From Akebia trifoliata (taxonomy: Eukaryota > Streptophyta > Magnoliopsida > Ranunculales > Lardizabalaceae): DNA of 64,000 nt. The stretch covers positions 11,198,679-11,262,678 of the forward strand of contig CM030705.1 of assembly GCA_017979445.1 (NCBI GenBank), in the 5' to 3' direction. Below are positions 1 through 11,343 of this stretch, in pieces (within the stretch, counting starts at the first letter, position 1; the number at the start of each line of letters is the position of its first letter). The notes below the pieces were generated by a model, which did no database searches, was not told where the DNA came from, and saw nothing but the letters and a program-made list of their open reading frames with translations. Both the position numbers and the translations under genes were made by a program.

Positions 1-360
1 GTACTCAATCACCCATCGATCGGTGGGTTCATAACGCATAATGGGTGGAATTCAACAATCGAAAGCATCTGTGGTGGAGTGCCAATGATTTGCTTGCCAT
101 TTTTCGGAGATCAACAGTTAAACTGTCGATATTGTTGCACCCATTGGGGTATCGGCATGGAGATCAATAACAATGTTACGAGAGATGATGTGGAGCGGCT
201 TGTGAGGGAGTTGATGGAGGGAGTGAAGGGTAAGGAGATGAAGATGAAGGCCATGGAATGGAAGAAGAGAGTTGAAGAGGCAACTGTACCTGGTGGTTCT
301 TCTTATATCAACATTGATAAGATGATCAACCAAGTGCTTCTCTCTACAAAACTCAATTAA
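1..360 (+). CDS. UGT85A-like UDP-glycosyltransferase, C-terminal part (gene 1)
   Basis: Frame 1 is open from the first base of the window to the TAA at 358-360 (119 residues), so the gene begins to the left. The sequence aligns end to end with the C-termini of the two complete UGTs in this window. It holds most of the PSPG box that binds UDP-glucose, from NHPSIGGF through the final QQ. Family-typical residues differ: HSGWNST reads HNGWNST, and CWPFFAEQQ reads CLPFFGDQQ, so the usual Trp is Leu and Glu is Asp. The rest reaches the normal C-terminus (PGGSSY near the end). It lies on the opposite strand from the other two UGT genes. It could be a diverged active paralogue or a decaying copy; the reading frame itself is unbroken here. 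Confidence 0.85.
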   Translation, partial: VLNHPSIGGFITHNGWNSTIESICGGVPMICLPFFGDQQLNCRYCCTHWGIGMEINNNVTRDDVERLVRELMEGVKGKEMKMKAMEWKKRVEEATVPGGSSYINIDKMINQVLLSTKLN

Positions 361-839
361 TTAATGAATAATGATGAATGCATGCAGTTTTGGTACATGG
401 TTGCCTACGTGGCAAGTGCACAGAACCACACATCTTTTTCCTACGTATCCCAATGAAAAAGATCTATGGTTATGTGCTCTTACCACGTCAATCGTGTACC
501 AAAATCGTGTGCATTCATCACAACTCTTAATTAATAGAGCATTCTATATTATGTAACTGGGGCCTTGTTAACATGTACCATTGTTAAAGTGCAATAAATA
601 CACTTTGGAAATTGGAATCTCAGGGTATTGAAAAATAAATAAAAAAAATTTAAGGGTAATCCAATTTCCAAAGTTTATTTATTACAATTTAACCTGTGCC
701 CTAATGAAATCCATGTATCTGATAGCTGGAAAATCATTTTCAATAACCTCAACATTGTACCTCATATTGCACATCTTGACGGGAATGTATAGGAAGGATA
801 GATGCTTTTTGACTCGTATCTCGATGGAAAGCATCTATG
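361..839. other. Downstream flank of UGT gene 1
   Basis: No gene seen. The first 200 bases are probably 3' UTR and downstream DNA of the UGT fragment. Near 800-836 there is a short piece (a GATGC...AAAGCATCTATG hairpin) that recurs near 8550, 15380 and 55340 and looks like an arm of an old foldback repeat. Confidence 0.4.
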
Positions 840-1076
840 TACTACGTGAAAATTGGAAAATTCGACAAAAAAAATTGACGGGCCAAGGCTTACCAATTTT
901 AAAGACAATTTAGAGCTATCAAATTTCTCTCATCTTTCATTAATTTGACAGTTTCGGCCCGTCAAAAAAAAATTTTGAAAATAAAAAATTCAATGCCAAT
1001 TCGACCTTTTGGTCCGTCGAATTTTATGAAATTTAACAGCCCAAGACCTTCAAATTTGGGCTTTTTTCACATTGTG
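840..1076 (-). mobile_element. CACTA-type MITE, copy 1 (inverted)
   Basis: Reverse-oriented member of a family with three other copies here (8224, 28443, 37897). One end reads tACTACGTGAAAA (first base changed from C), the other TTTTCACATTGTG. It is flanked by the 3-bp direct repeat ATG (837-839 and 1077-1079). It has no coding capacity and carries the family's subterminal GACGG/CCGTC motifs. Terminal CACTA-like bases and 3-bp duplications are hallmarks of the CACTA (En/Spm) superfamily. Confidence 0.8.
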
Positions 1077-1725
1077 ATGGTTCCTACACACTTTCACGTC
1101 AAGACATGTGATGTGAGGTCACTTCAGCATTATTCTTTTCAATGATATGTGTAGGTTGTGATAGATTGGCATTTAATATTAAGAGATTACGACAGTTTTC
1201 TTACTAGGCTCTATTTGATACAGCTTCATCAACTTGCCATATAGAAAACCTTAAAAACTAAATTGGATGCATAGTAGTCTTGCATTAAATCACTGCAAAT
1301 GTGGTCTGGTGTTTGGTTACCCTTATTGATTGCAAGTAGTTTCACAGTTGTTTGCTATCCTCTCTTAATTGCAAATTTAATACAAAATTTAACCATTGCG
1401 TACCCAAAGAATCAATTTTGAATTTTTAAAGGGAAGTGAGTTTGAAGCCTTGGAATTTTCAAAGGCTTCACACAATTGCAATATTTGTGCAAAGGGATGC
1501 ATAGTTGCCACATCCGCCCATTTCAATTGCATGTGTGCAAAGTACAAAGCCTTTTCAAAGGCTTAATCTGAAGCATAAAACACCTCAAATTTACTATGTT
1601 GAGTATCACACCAAGCATAAAACTTAACAAATGTACAATACTATACAAGGGCATCTTAGGGAAAAAACATAAAAAGAAAGAGAAAGATGGTGAAATTAAC
1701 ATGCTGGTGAGGTTTTCAAGGTAAT
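1077..1725. other. Intergenic, no gene seen
   Basis: AT-rich DNA between the MITE and the copia element. Short open frames are not supported by any recognisable domain. Confidence 0.4.
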
Positions 1726-2101
1726 TGTTAGAAAGAATCATCAGATCCAAAGTATAAATTAACAAGAACACAAATAATCTCACAAGATACAAGATATACA
1801 TGATTCGGTCAAAGCATCGACTACGTTCACGAGCAAAAACGATAATTTTACTATGATAACCAAAGAAGAACAAGGTTACAACTTTTTTGCCTCTCGTATA
1901 TCTCTCTAACCTTTTTAAGATTTCATCTCTTACCCTTTATATACTTAGGGTTACAAAGAAGATAAACGGGTCGGATCCAAATCCAAATCAAATGGGCCTA
2001 ATATTAAATGGGTCAAAAGGGTCATTAGCGGATCATTAAAAAATTCGAGTTGAATTTATGACAACTTTTCATATATCAAGAATAGAATACATAACCCAAT
2101 A
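1726..2101 (-). repeat. 3' LTR of the copia element
   Basis: Starts TGTTAGAAAGAA and ends near ATAACCCAATA. The right end has lost the canonical CA, as judged against the other LTR, which ends CCCAACA. The bases just inside (AATCTCCA) resemble a decayed polypurine tract on the minus strand. Confidence 0.8.
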
Positions 2102-2167
2102 AATCTCCAGCTTGGCTTCAATTCTAAAAAAAAAAAAAAACTGCTTTCACCGCACCCCACTAGGGCC

Positions 2168-5100
2168 TCAAGAACTGCAAACACCTATCGAGTCCATATT
2201 GCCCCTAAACTTGATATTTGGGATGACCTTAGTCATTAAATCTGCTAGATTATTTGTTGTATCAATCTTTTTTACTACAATAGCACCCTAAGCAATCACA
2301 TCTCGAATGAAGTGTAATCTAACATTAATATGCTTGGTCCTATCATGATATATCTGATTTTTGGTCAAATGTATGGCACTGTAACTGTCACAAAATATCG
2401 TAGTAACACCTTATTCTAAACCCAAATCAGTAATCAAGCCATGCAACCATACTGCCTCATTCACTACCTCTTTAACTGTCATATACTTAGTTTTTATGAT
2501 AGACAATACGACTATTGACTGCAAAGTTGCCTTTCAACTAATTGTATTATTGTAAATAGTGAAAACGTAACTCATAAAAGATCACTTCCTATCTAAATCA
2601 CTAGCATAATCAAAATCGACATACCCAACAACACTTTTGGAAGTGTCATTGCTTCTATCATATACTAAACCAACTCCTTTAATACCCTTTAAATTTCTCA
2701 GTATCAATTTAACTGCTTACCAATGGATATTCCGAAGTTTATCCATATATCTACTAACTACACTTATTACATGTAAAATATCAGGCCTAGTACAAATCAC
2801 GGCATACATAAGACTGCCAATAGTACTAACATAAGGAACATAAGACATGTGTTTCACATCCTCTTCTATCTACGGGTACATCTAAGCTAAGAGTCTAAAG
2901 TGAGTTGCTAGAAGGGTATTCACAAGCTTAGACTTTTGCATCCCAAAGTAATCCAACACCCTCTCAATGTATTCCTTTTGTTATATATACAATCTACCTG
3001 CTCATCTATCCCTAGAATCTCCATACCCAAAATCTTATTTACAGCCTCTAAGTCTTTCATCTCAAACTCATTACTGAATTGAGCCTTCAATCTCAAAATC
3101 TCATATGTATCTCTACATGCAATTAACATGTCATTTACATATAACAGTAAGTATATAAATGAACCATTACTGAGTCTCCATTGATAAATACAACTATCGT
3201 ACTTATTCCTGATATAATTATTTCCTATCATAAAAGTATCAAACCTCTTATACCACTATCTAGGAGACTACTTCAGACTATATAAGGATTTTTGTAGCAA
3301 ACACACATGATCTTCATTCTCCTGAATAATGAAAACCTTTAGCTGATGCATATAAATTTATTTTTTTTTAAGAAATTTTTACATCAAACTGTTCAAGTTC
3401 TAAATTATATAAAACAACCATGGCAAGAAACACCCTGATAGAAGTATATTTTACCACAAGTGAAAAAAACCTTAGTGAAATCCACACCTTATTGTTGTGT
3501 ATACCCCTTTGCCACCAATCGTGTTTTGAACCTAATATCTCAACATTTGGAATTCTTTTATTTTTTAAGACTTATTTGCATCTCACAACCTTCTGACCCT
3601 TTGGCGTCTCAACAATCTCTCATGTTTGGTTCTTGTGAAAAAACTCGATCTCCCCATTCATAACAACAAACTATTGTGTTGATTCCTCATATGTGATTGC
3701 TTCTTGATAAGTATATGCCTCATCATCATCCATAGTCTATATCACACTAAGTGCATGAGCCACCAAATCTACATGAGCAAATCTTTAAGGTGGCCTAGCC
3801 TATCACATTCGTTTGTCTCTAACCAAGTTGTATTGTTGTAACTGAACATCATCCCCGATAATAGGATCCTATTGTGGTTTTTATCATCTTGATCTAAATC
3901 ATCTGTACTATTGTTTTTAAAACAAGATCTTTTAGCTCCACCTATTCAATAACACTATAAGGTCTTTTAATATCGAGTACTTCCTTCGCACTGAACACGA
4001 CAGACTCATCGAATATCACATCCTTGTTGATAAGAAACTTTTCACTGTCGCATCTAGGCACCACAATCTGTAATCTTTTACTTTAAACTAATATCCAAAA
4101 AATATGCATTTTTTACCCTCAATTCAAGCTTACCATCATTTAAATGAGTATATGCTAGATACTCAAATATCTTCAAGCCAAAATATATGGCAGGAGACCC
4201 CGACCACAAATTCTCTAGAGTATTAAACTCAATAGCACTGTTAGGATACCTGTTCACCAAATAACAAGTTATGTTAATAGCTTCAGCCTAAAAATGCTTT
4301 GACAAACTAGAATTTGATTGCATAAACTGCGTATTTTCCAATAGAGTTTTGTTAATTCGTTTTGTAACCCATTCTGTTGTAATGTTTTCTGTACTGTATG
4401 ATGCTGCACAATACCCTCATTTTTACAAAATTCATCGAATTCATCATAACAAAATTTCAAATCGTTATCAGTCATCAATCTCTTAATCTGTTTTCTAGTT
4501 TGTTTTTCTATCAGTGTCTTCTATTACTTGAATTTGACAAAAACTTCATCTTTACTCTTCAAAATAAATATCCAGACTTTCCTCGAAAAATTATCGATGA
4601 ACGTCAACATGTATCTGCTTCCACCATGTGATACAACAAGAGATGGACCCCATAAATCAAAATGGATATAATCCACAATACCATTGGTTCTGTGAATACC
4701 CGTACTGAACTTTACTATGTGCTACTAATGCTTATAGAAGTCTAATTTTTCAATTTTCTCCCCATCAAGCAAGCCCTATTTCCTCAAGATTGTCATCCCT
4801 TACTCGTTCATATGCCTGAGGCGCATATGTCACAATTTGGTGGTGTCTAAATTTGTTGTTGATACTGAAATCGCACTTGTAATTGTATTTCCTTGCAATG
4901 CCTACAACCCATTCTTCTTCAGCCCTTTCATTACCACAAGAGCACTTTTAAAGACTCAAATAACTCTACCTCATGTTTTGCAACAACGGCCATTTGAATC
5001 CAGCATACCCAAGGAAATTAGATTTTTCTTCAATTCTAGAACATGTCTAACATCTGATAATGTCCTCACAATACTATCAAACATCTTTACCTGAATTGTG

Positions 5101-6072
5101 TCTATCCCAACTACTTTACAAGCAACATTATTTCTCATAAGAACTTCATCCCCATCAATAGGTCAATAGGTTGTAAACCAGTCCTTATTGAGACATATAT
5201 GATAGGTGCACGTCGGATCAAGAATCCACTTGTCACCAGAAAGAATAGTAGAAACTGAGAGTACATTACCATTATCACTACTTCCATCTATCACTGCTGC
5301 ATCACCAACATCATAGTCATTATGATTTTGTTTTCCCTTCCCTTTACGCTTCGGACAATCTCTTTTTAAATGTTTTTCTTGATGAGAATTGAAACACTTT
5401 AACTTTTAGTCTTCGATTTTGATTTAAATCGTTTTCTTCTATTATGGCTCCCTTTATGATTTGATCTCCTCCTAACAAATAAACCTTCGCCTAAACTTTC
5501 TATAATTCTATCCACTTTCTTCTTCAATTCCTTAGAATTTAAAAGTAAATTTAATCTCCTTAACCGAAATAATAGTTTTACCATACATTAAGGTGTCAAT
5601 AAAATTCTCATACAAAGGTGGTAGAGAACAAACCAAAAGTATGGTCTGATCTTCTTCATAAATTTTAACACCAACATCCTTTAAATCTAAAAGAATATTA
5701 TTATATTCATCAAGATGATCAGGAATAGAAGTATCTTCTAGCATCGACAAAGTGTAAAATCGTTTCTTTATATACCACCAATTTGTAAGAGATTTTGTCA
5801 TGTATCGAGTTTTCAGCTTTTTCCATAGTAGATCTGTTGTGTCTGAATCACCCACCTCTCGCAAGACCTCATTTCCCAAAGACAATAGAATCGCATTGTG
5901 TGCCTTTTCTGTAATCTCCCCTTTTTTTTTATTTCAACGATTCAAGCAAATAATCGTTTTCAAACAACACCTTCGATAAAACTTGTTGAACAAACAAAAC
6001 TTTCATCCGAACCCGCAATAGATAAAAAAAATTTCTTCCATCAAATTTCTCAACATCATATTTTGCAACCAT
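2168..6072 (-). pseudogene. copia gag-pol polyprotein remnant
   Basis: Minus-strand reading begins at an ATG (6070-6072) 3 bases past the primer-binding site and ends at a TGA (2168-2170) after the copia-typical tail ADLMTKVIPNIKFRGNMDS. Recognisable parts in order: gag UBN2 region (5532-5885, IPDHLDEYNNILLDLKDVG); a zinc knuckle that has lost its second Cys (about 5340-5400); a protease site reading ILDPT where the family has DSG or DTG; integrase core with TDN and QQNGL (4269-4478); reverse transcriptase with YVNDMLIA instead of YVDD (2920-3231); and the RNase H end. Stops and frameshifts separate these parts. The protease and RT active-site changes and the broken frame indicate a dead copy. 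Confidence 0.88.
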
Positions 6073-6074
6073 AA

Positions 6075-6085
6075 CTCTGATACCA
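6075..6085 (-). other. Retrotransposon primer-binding site
   Basis: On the minus strand it reads TGGTATCAGAG, complementary to the 3' end of initiator methionine tRNA, the usual primer for plant copia elements. It lies 3 bases inside the 5' LTR, which fixes the direction of transcription. Confidence 0.85.
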
Positions 6086-6088
6086 ATT

Positions 6089-6464
6089 TATTAGAAAGAA
6101 CCCTTAGATCTGAAGTATAAATCAACAAGAACACAAATAATCTCACAAGACAAAAGATATACGAGGTTCGGTGAAAGCATCGACCTACGTCTATGGGCAA
6201 AAATGGTAATTTCACTATGATAATCAAAGAAGAATAGGATTACAACTTTTTTGCCTTTCGTACATCTCTCTAACCTTTTTAAGGTTTCATATCTTACATT
6301 TTATATACTTAGGATTACAAAGAGGGAAATCGGTTGGATCCAAATTCAACCCAAATGGGTCCAATATTAAACGGGTCATAAAAGTCGATGGGGGATCTTC
6401 AAAAGATCCAAGTTGAATTCATGACAACTCTTTATATATCAAGAATAGAAGACATAACCCAACA
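6089..6464 (-). repeat. 5' LTR of the copia element
   Basis: Partner of the 1726-2101 LTR, same length. The terminal TG has become TA (TATTAGAAAG); the other end keeps CCCAACA. It has a polymorphic promoter-like AT-rich centre but no intact signal I can assign. Confidence 0.8.
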
Positions 6465-6934
6465 TATTTACCAAAACAGTATGGGGCCGATTAGTTGCAT
6501 ACTACATATTAATAATTCCACTCCATCACTAAAAAAAATTCTCCTTTGCACTATTTTCTTCTTCTTCTTCTTCTTCATCAACCACATGCCACACTAAAAT
6601 TTGTTGGTTCGAAACTTTTTACAAAAAAGACATGACCTTTTTTTTTTATCAATTTCCTAGTTAAGGGATCAATTTCAAATATAAAAAAGTCATTTTAATT
6701 AAATCAATTAATCAATTTCCTAGTTAAGGTTTTTGGATTTTGGTTAGGTTCATCTTCATTACAAGAGAGAAAGAGATGAATATATTGATAAATAGTGCAA
6801 TTCAAACCAGGTGCGGAGCCTGGATTTTCTTATAGGGGACGGACGGGGGGACTATAATTGATTGGTAAGATTGAAAAGGTTGCAGATGACTTGTTTTGAA
6901 AAGGAAAATCCAATGGCTTTTTGTTATTGAAAAA
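6465..6934. other. Intergenic with a hAT-like terminus
   Basis: No gene. At 6808 the sequence CAGGTGCGGAGCCTGG resembles the CAGGGGCGGA terminus of hAT elements and of the insertion at 19305. I could not find its partner end, so this may be a fragment. Confidence 0.35.
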
Positions 6935-6945
6935 GGCATTTAGAT

Positions 6946-7174
6946 AACTATCGAGCGTTGGGTTTACTAGCTAAGGCATCCTTCCAAAAAGGGAACAGTC
7001 TTAAGTTCAAACCCCCTCGTTTCGCTACTCGTCAGGATTTTTCCTTGCTTACCTAGTATGTGGGGTATTGCACATACCCGGGGGATTTGGGAGAAATATG
7101 GAGCTCTAAGAGACCAATTGCCTCACCCCTACTCGTTGACCCTACGTGTCCAGAGCCCCCACCATCGAAAAAAT
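6946..7174 (+). mobile_element. Candidate tRNA-derived SINE
   Basis: A 229-bp segment between perfect 11-bp direct repeats, GGCATTTAGAT (6935-6945 and 7175-7185). Near the left end is an A-box-like TAGCTAAGGC (6968) and, 36 bases on, a B box AGTTCAAACCC (7004-7014) matching the Pol III consensus GWTCRANNC. It ends in an A-rich stretch before the second repeat. Long target duplications, an internal Pol III promoter and small size fit a SINE. The A box is imperfect. Confidence 0.65.
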
Positions 7175-7185
7175 GGCATTTAGAT

Positions 7186-8223
7186 CATTTTTTAATAGTC
7201 AATGAGAGAAAATTGGGGTCAAGGAGGCGGCATATAAGAGTTATGGTGAATCTTTAAGATACCCTATGTTTCTACACTCATGAAATTGTCCCCTTGATTA
7301 GATTTTCTCTATATTTTCCAACCATCTGAACCTGGAGTCCAAGTAATCTTGGATTGGTTGACTCGGCCACTACCTTAGCTCGGTTGGATGGGGACTGTCA
7401 ATAAGATTCACTGATCTAGCAAATGAGTCCAAATCCTTAAAAAATTTGGGATTAGATCATGACAAGGATAACTCATAATCTAGGTAATGAAATGATCCTA
7501 ATTGATTGGAGAAAGAATAAGAAAATTATATACTTTTCTAATCAAGATCCACTTCTAAAAATAGATAAGGATCAATAAAGAAATCTGATCAAAGGAGATC
7601 CAGGGATTTTTCTCTATAAAAAATGGTTAACATACAAGCAAATGCTTTTTCGCTCACTTGTATTGTTACTTTGTTGATTTTACTATTTATCTAACTTGGG
7701 CATCAGAAGGTTTGCATTACAAGCACATTTAATGAAGAGGTGGAGCAATTTTTTTATATCAAGAATAGGCTCTTATCAATTTCTTTAAAAGTTTGAAAAA
7801 TTAAAAACCTTGCAATTGTTACCAAAGAGAAAATGAACAAAATGGAGAAGTTGAATGTATAGGTTATCCTAATGAAGTGCCACTTGTATCTTAAGAGAAC
7901 TATGAAGAATAAAAGTAAAAAATAAAAGTATTTTTTTAAGATTGGGGTGCAACCAACCAGTGTGCAACTAGGTGATCACAAATAATATTTTACCATCCTC
8001 AAAAACATTCAAGGAGTTGGGATCATATTGCTCAGAGAGGACGGTTTCAACCCTCCTCCCATACCTCAGATCCTAGCACATAATATATCATTTAATTATT
8101 GTATCAGAAAAATAAATAAAATAAAATAAAATAAAAATCTTCGGTGTCAATGTGGTAAGCTTTGAGCTGTTGGAGGCAATTTTTAAGACCAAGTCAAAGG
8201 GAGACACAAGGGTGACAAAAACT
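7186..8223. other. Intergenic, no gene seen
   Basis: About 1 kb of AT-rich DNA without a recognisable gene. Includes a short ATAAA tandem tract near 8112-8135. Confidence 0.4.
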
Positions 8224-8513
8224 CACAATGTGAAAAAAGCCCAAGTTTGACGGCCTTGGGCCGTCAAATTTCATAAAATTCGACGGACCAAGAGGTCGAA
8301 TTGGCGTGAATTTTTCATTGTCAAATTATTTTTTTTCGACAGGTCGAAACTATCAAATTAGTGAAGGATGAGAGAAATTCGACAACTCTAAGCCGTCAAT
8401 TCTGGGAACATCAAGAATTTCAACAGTCCTAGACCGTCAAAATTCAGTTTCTAAAATTCGCGGGACTTGGCCCGTCAAATTTTTTTGTCGAATTTTTCAA
8501 TTTTCACATAGTG
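8224..8513 (+). mobile_element. CACTA-type MITE, copy 2
   Basis: 290 bp. Ends CACAATGTGAAAA and TTTTCACATAGTG, an imperfect terminal inverted repeat. Exact 3-bp target duplication ACT (8221-8223, 8514-8516). The interior repeats GACGG/CCGTC motifs in both orientations. Non-coding, so it needs enzymes from an autonomous element elsewhere. Confidence 0.85.
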
Positions 8514-8851
8514 ACTCGTGGTGCCGTGCACATTACCGTAAATGCTTTTCCGCAAGATACCAGTAGAAAGCATCTACAGTTATGTGCACTCCTCCACATC
8601 ATTTTTGTCACCTTTGTGTCTCCGTTTGTGTCATTCTAGCATTTTCTTTTAAGAGTGCGATACGAAGACGCCACTTATCTATTGGTCCACATGGCATATA
8701 CATATATCCAAGTGTTCAACAAATTAATTAATTTTTACTTTAAAAAAATTGGGATTCCTTGGTCCTTCACAGCTCACTTACACACTCGATTTGACTTGAA
8801 TCACTTCAGTTGAGTAAAGTCGACAACTTTTGAGCTGAATATATATATATA
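8514..8851. other. Short foldback arm and flank
   Basis: 8530-8640 contains the AAAGCATCTACAG...TGTGCACTCCTCCAC motif that recurs at 15380, 25470 and 55340. No gene. A short TA tract (8840-8851) leads into the next MITE. Confidence 0.4.
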
Positions 8852-9216
8852 GGGAAATGTTCAGCAACAAACATTTTGGCAAAACATTTTTCAAAACATG
8901 GGTTAGAGGTTTTGTAATGGGCTGATTTTTGGTGAGGATGATCTCCTCACCGTAGAGATCATCCTCACCAAAAATCAGCCCATTCCAAAATTTCTAACCC
9001 CATAAAAAATGATTTACAAAAAATGGACGGTCCACGGTTTTTCAACTTGTAAACTAGGGCTAGAAGTTTTGGAATGAGCTGATTTTTGGTGAGGATGATC
9101 TCCTCGCCGTAGAGATCATCCTCACCAAAAATCAGCCCATTCCAAAACCTCTAACCCATGTTTTGAAAAATGTTTTGCCAAAATGTTTGTCAAAATGTTG
9201 TTGCTGAACGGGATCC
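8852..9216. mobile_element. Palindromic (TA)n-inserted MITE, unit A
   Basis: 365 bp bounded by TA tracts. Ends GGGAAATGTTCAGCAACA and TTGTTGCTGAACGGGATCC are inverted repeats that continue inward. Each arm also contains its own hairpin built from GCTGATTTTTGGTGAGGATG and its complement, so the element is a palindrome holding two smaller palindromes. No coding capacity. Confidence 0.8.
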
Positions 9217-9239
9217 ATATATATATATATATATATATA
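9217..9239. repeat. (TA)n tract between MITE units
   Basis: Uninterrupted AT dinucleotides joining two MITE units. Similar tracts lie at 9621-9646, 10012-10028, 12469-12517 and 13299-13321, always at element borders. Confidence 0.9.
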
Positions 9240-9620
9240 GGGAAATGTTCAGCACCCTAAGTTTTACCACACACTTTAACAAACGTTTTTTGTCCTACAT
9301 GGGTTAGAAGTTTTGGAATGAGCTGATTTTTGGTGAGGATGATCTCTATGATTAGAAGATCATCCTCCCCAAAAATCAGCCCATTCCGAAATGTTTAGCC
9401 CCATGTTTACACGTTGTAAAATCGTGGACCGTCCATTTTTTGTAAATCAATTTTGATGGGGTTAGAAGTTTTGGAATGAGCTGATTTTTGGTGAGGATGA
9501 TCTCCTCACCATAGAGATCATCCTCACCAAAAATCAGCTCATTCCGAAACTTATAACCCATGTAAGACAAAACGCGTTTGTTAAAGTGTGTGGTAAAACT
9601 AAGGGTGGCGAACGGGACCC
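9240..9620. mobile_element. Palindromic (TA)n-inserted MITE, unit B (variant arms)
   Basis: Same core hairpins as unit A, but the outer arms differ: after GGGAAATGTTCAGCA the sequence runs CCCTAAGTTTTACCACACA, and the other end carries its complement. A second subfamily sharing the core with unit A. Confidence 0.78.
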
Positions 9621-9646
9621 ATATATATATATATATATATATATAT

Positions 9647-10011
9647 GGGAAATGTTCAGCAACAAACATTTTGGCAAAACATTTTTCAAAACATGGGTTA
9701 GAGGTTTTGGAATGGGCTGATTTTTGGTGAGGATGATCTCTACGGTGAGGAGATCATCATCACCAAAAATCAGCCCATTCCAAATCTTCTAACCCCATCA
9801 AAAATGGTTTACAAAAAATGGACGGTCCACGATTTTTCAACTTTGTATACTGGGGATAGAAGTTTTGGAATGGGCTGATTTTTGGTGAGGATGATCTCCT
9901 CACCGTGGAGATCATCCTCACCAAAAATCAGCCCATTCCAAAACCTCTATCCCATGTTTTGAAAATGTTTTGCCAAAATGTTTGTCAAAATGTTTGTTGC
10001 TGAACGGGACC
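9647..10011. mobile_element. Palindromic (TA)n-inserted MITE, unit C
   Basis: Nearly the same as unit A, 365 bp, in the same tandem run and again bordered by TA tracts. Both internal hairpins are intact. Confidence 0.8.
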
Positions 10012-10028
10012 TATATATATACATATAT

Positions 10029-11343
10029 AATAACTTCTATTATTTTAAACAAAATTTGTGAAATGGGATTCTTAACAAAATTTATGAAATAAACAAAACA
10101 TAGGGGCTACTCAAATAATTGAACCAACCATGGTTTCTTAATATTTATAAACATGGTTGGTTCAGTAACTTTGGTAAAAGATAATTGTTTTAGTAATTTC
10201 CACCAAATAGGTATCAACTCAATCAACTTCAAAACAAGCCTTGATTTCAGGTTTGTTGGATCGTAAACATATTAATCATCTACTTATAACTCTCCAGAGG
10301 GATTATCTTGGAATTTGCATGGTTTTAAAACTTGTTAACTTGGCTCGATTGTATTTAGAGGTGACTCATAAAACTCAATTGAACCAATTCACTAAGCCAA
10401 CTTGAAAAACAGTGAGTCAACTTGTCAATTCAGTCAAGTTAGCTTCAAATGCATTGAGTCGAGACTCAAGCAATATATATATATATATATATATAATATT
10501 TTTGGGGAGAACCAAAATAAAATATTTTTATTATGTAAAATATTAAAAGTTATCTTTGTATATTTAAAGATTTAAGAAATTTCTATTTGATTTGTCCGAG
10601 TCAAATCAAAATTTGTGGACTTGACTTGACTTAAGAGACGTTCAAGTCAAGTTTCAAACCGAGCAAGGACCAAGAAAAACCCAGATTTTTTTAGAGCTGC
10701 TGTTAGCACCCGAACTTTAACTTAATATACCCCGATTTCTTGAATTATTAATCACACCCCGATTACAGATTAAAACACACACTTCAGACATTGCAAAAGT
10801 TTGCCTGATCAAACTATATAATATCAACATTATAAAATATTATAATACTTGTTCAAACAATTTCAATACTAGTTTAGATTATGATTATGCTCGTGTAAAA
10901 TTCCAAAAACGAAAAAAATAGAAATCTAGGAAAAAAAAAAGAGAGGGCTTTTATTGACACCCCTACTTTTACATATTATCAACCATGGATTTTTTTTTTT
11001 TTTTTTTAATTGGGGTGTAATGAGTAAAAGTTGGGGGTGCCATATTTTTAGTATTAATTGGTTGAAGAATGAGTCAACTAGTCAATTCAGCCGAGTTAGC
11101 TTCAAATGCATCTAGCTATATATTATATTTTTGGCGGAGTAAAAATTATATTTTTAAAGATTTAATATATTTTTATGTGATTTGTCTGAGTCAACTCAAA
11201 ATTGGTTGACTTGACTAAGCATAAGGGACATTCAAAATAGCAATTTTTTTTTTTTTAGTAATAATTAAATAGTTTTTTTCCTTTTATACCACCACCATAG
11301 GAAAATGCAATATTAAGTTAGGTAATTTTAAAATACACCCTAT
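10029..11343. other. Intergenic, repeat-derived, no gene
   Basis: AT-rich. Contains a (TA)n tract at 10472-10494 and two related stretches (10330-10450 and 11050-11110) with GAGTCAACT..CAATTCAG motifs that recur near 13450, 31650 and 54250 and look like an old dispersed repeat. No gene recognised. Confidence 0.4.

Larger units (their letters stand above)
1726..6464 (-). mobile_element. Decayed Ty1/copia LTR retrotransposon
   Basis: A 4.74-kb element with two 376-bp LTRs (1726-2101 and 6089-6464) in direct orientation. A primer-binding site sits just inside the right LTR and a gag-pol remnant reads on the minus strand, so the right LTR is the 5' LTR. The LTRs differ at many positions, so the insertion is old. 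The flanking pentamers (GTAAT at 1721-1725, TATTT at 6465-6469) do not match, so the target duplication has decayed or an end is slightly misplaced. The internal order of gag, protease, integrase, RT and RNase H is that of copia. Confidence 0.9.
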
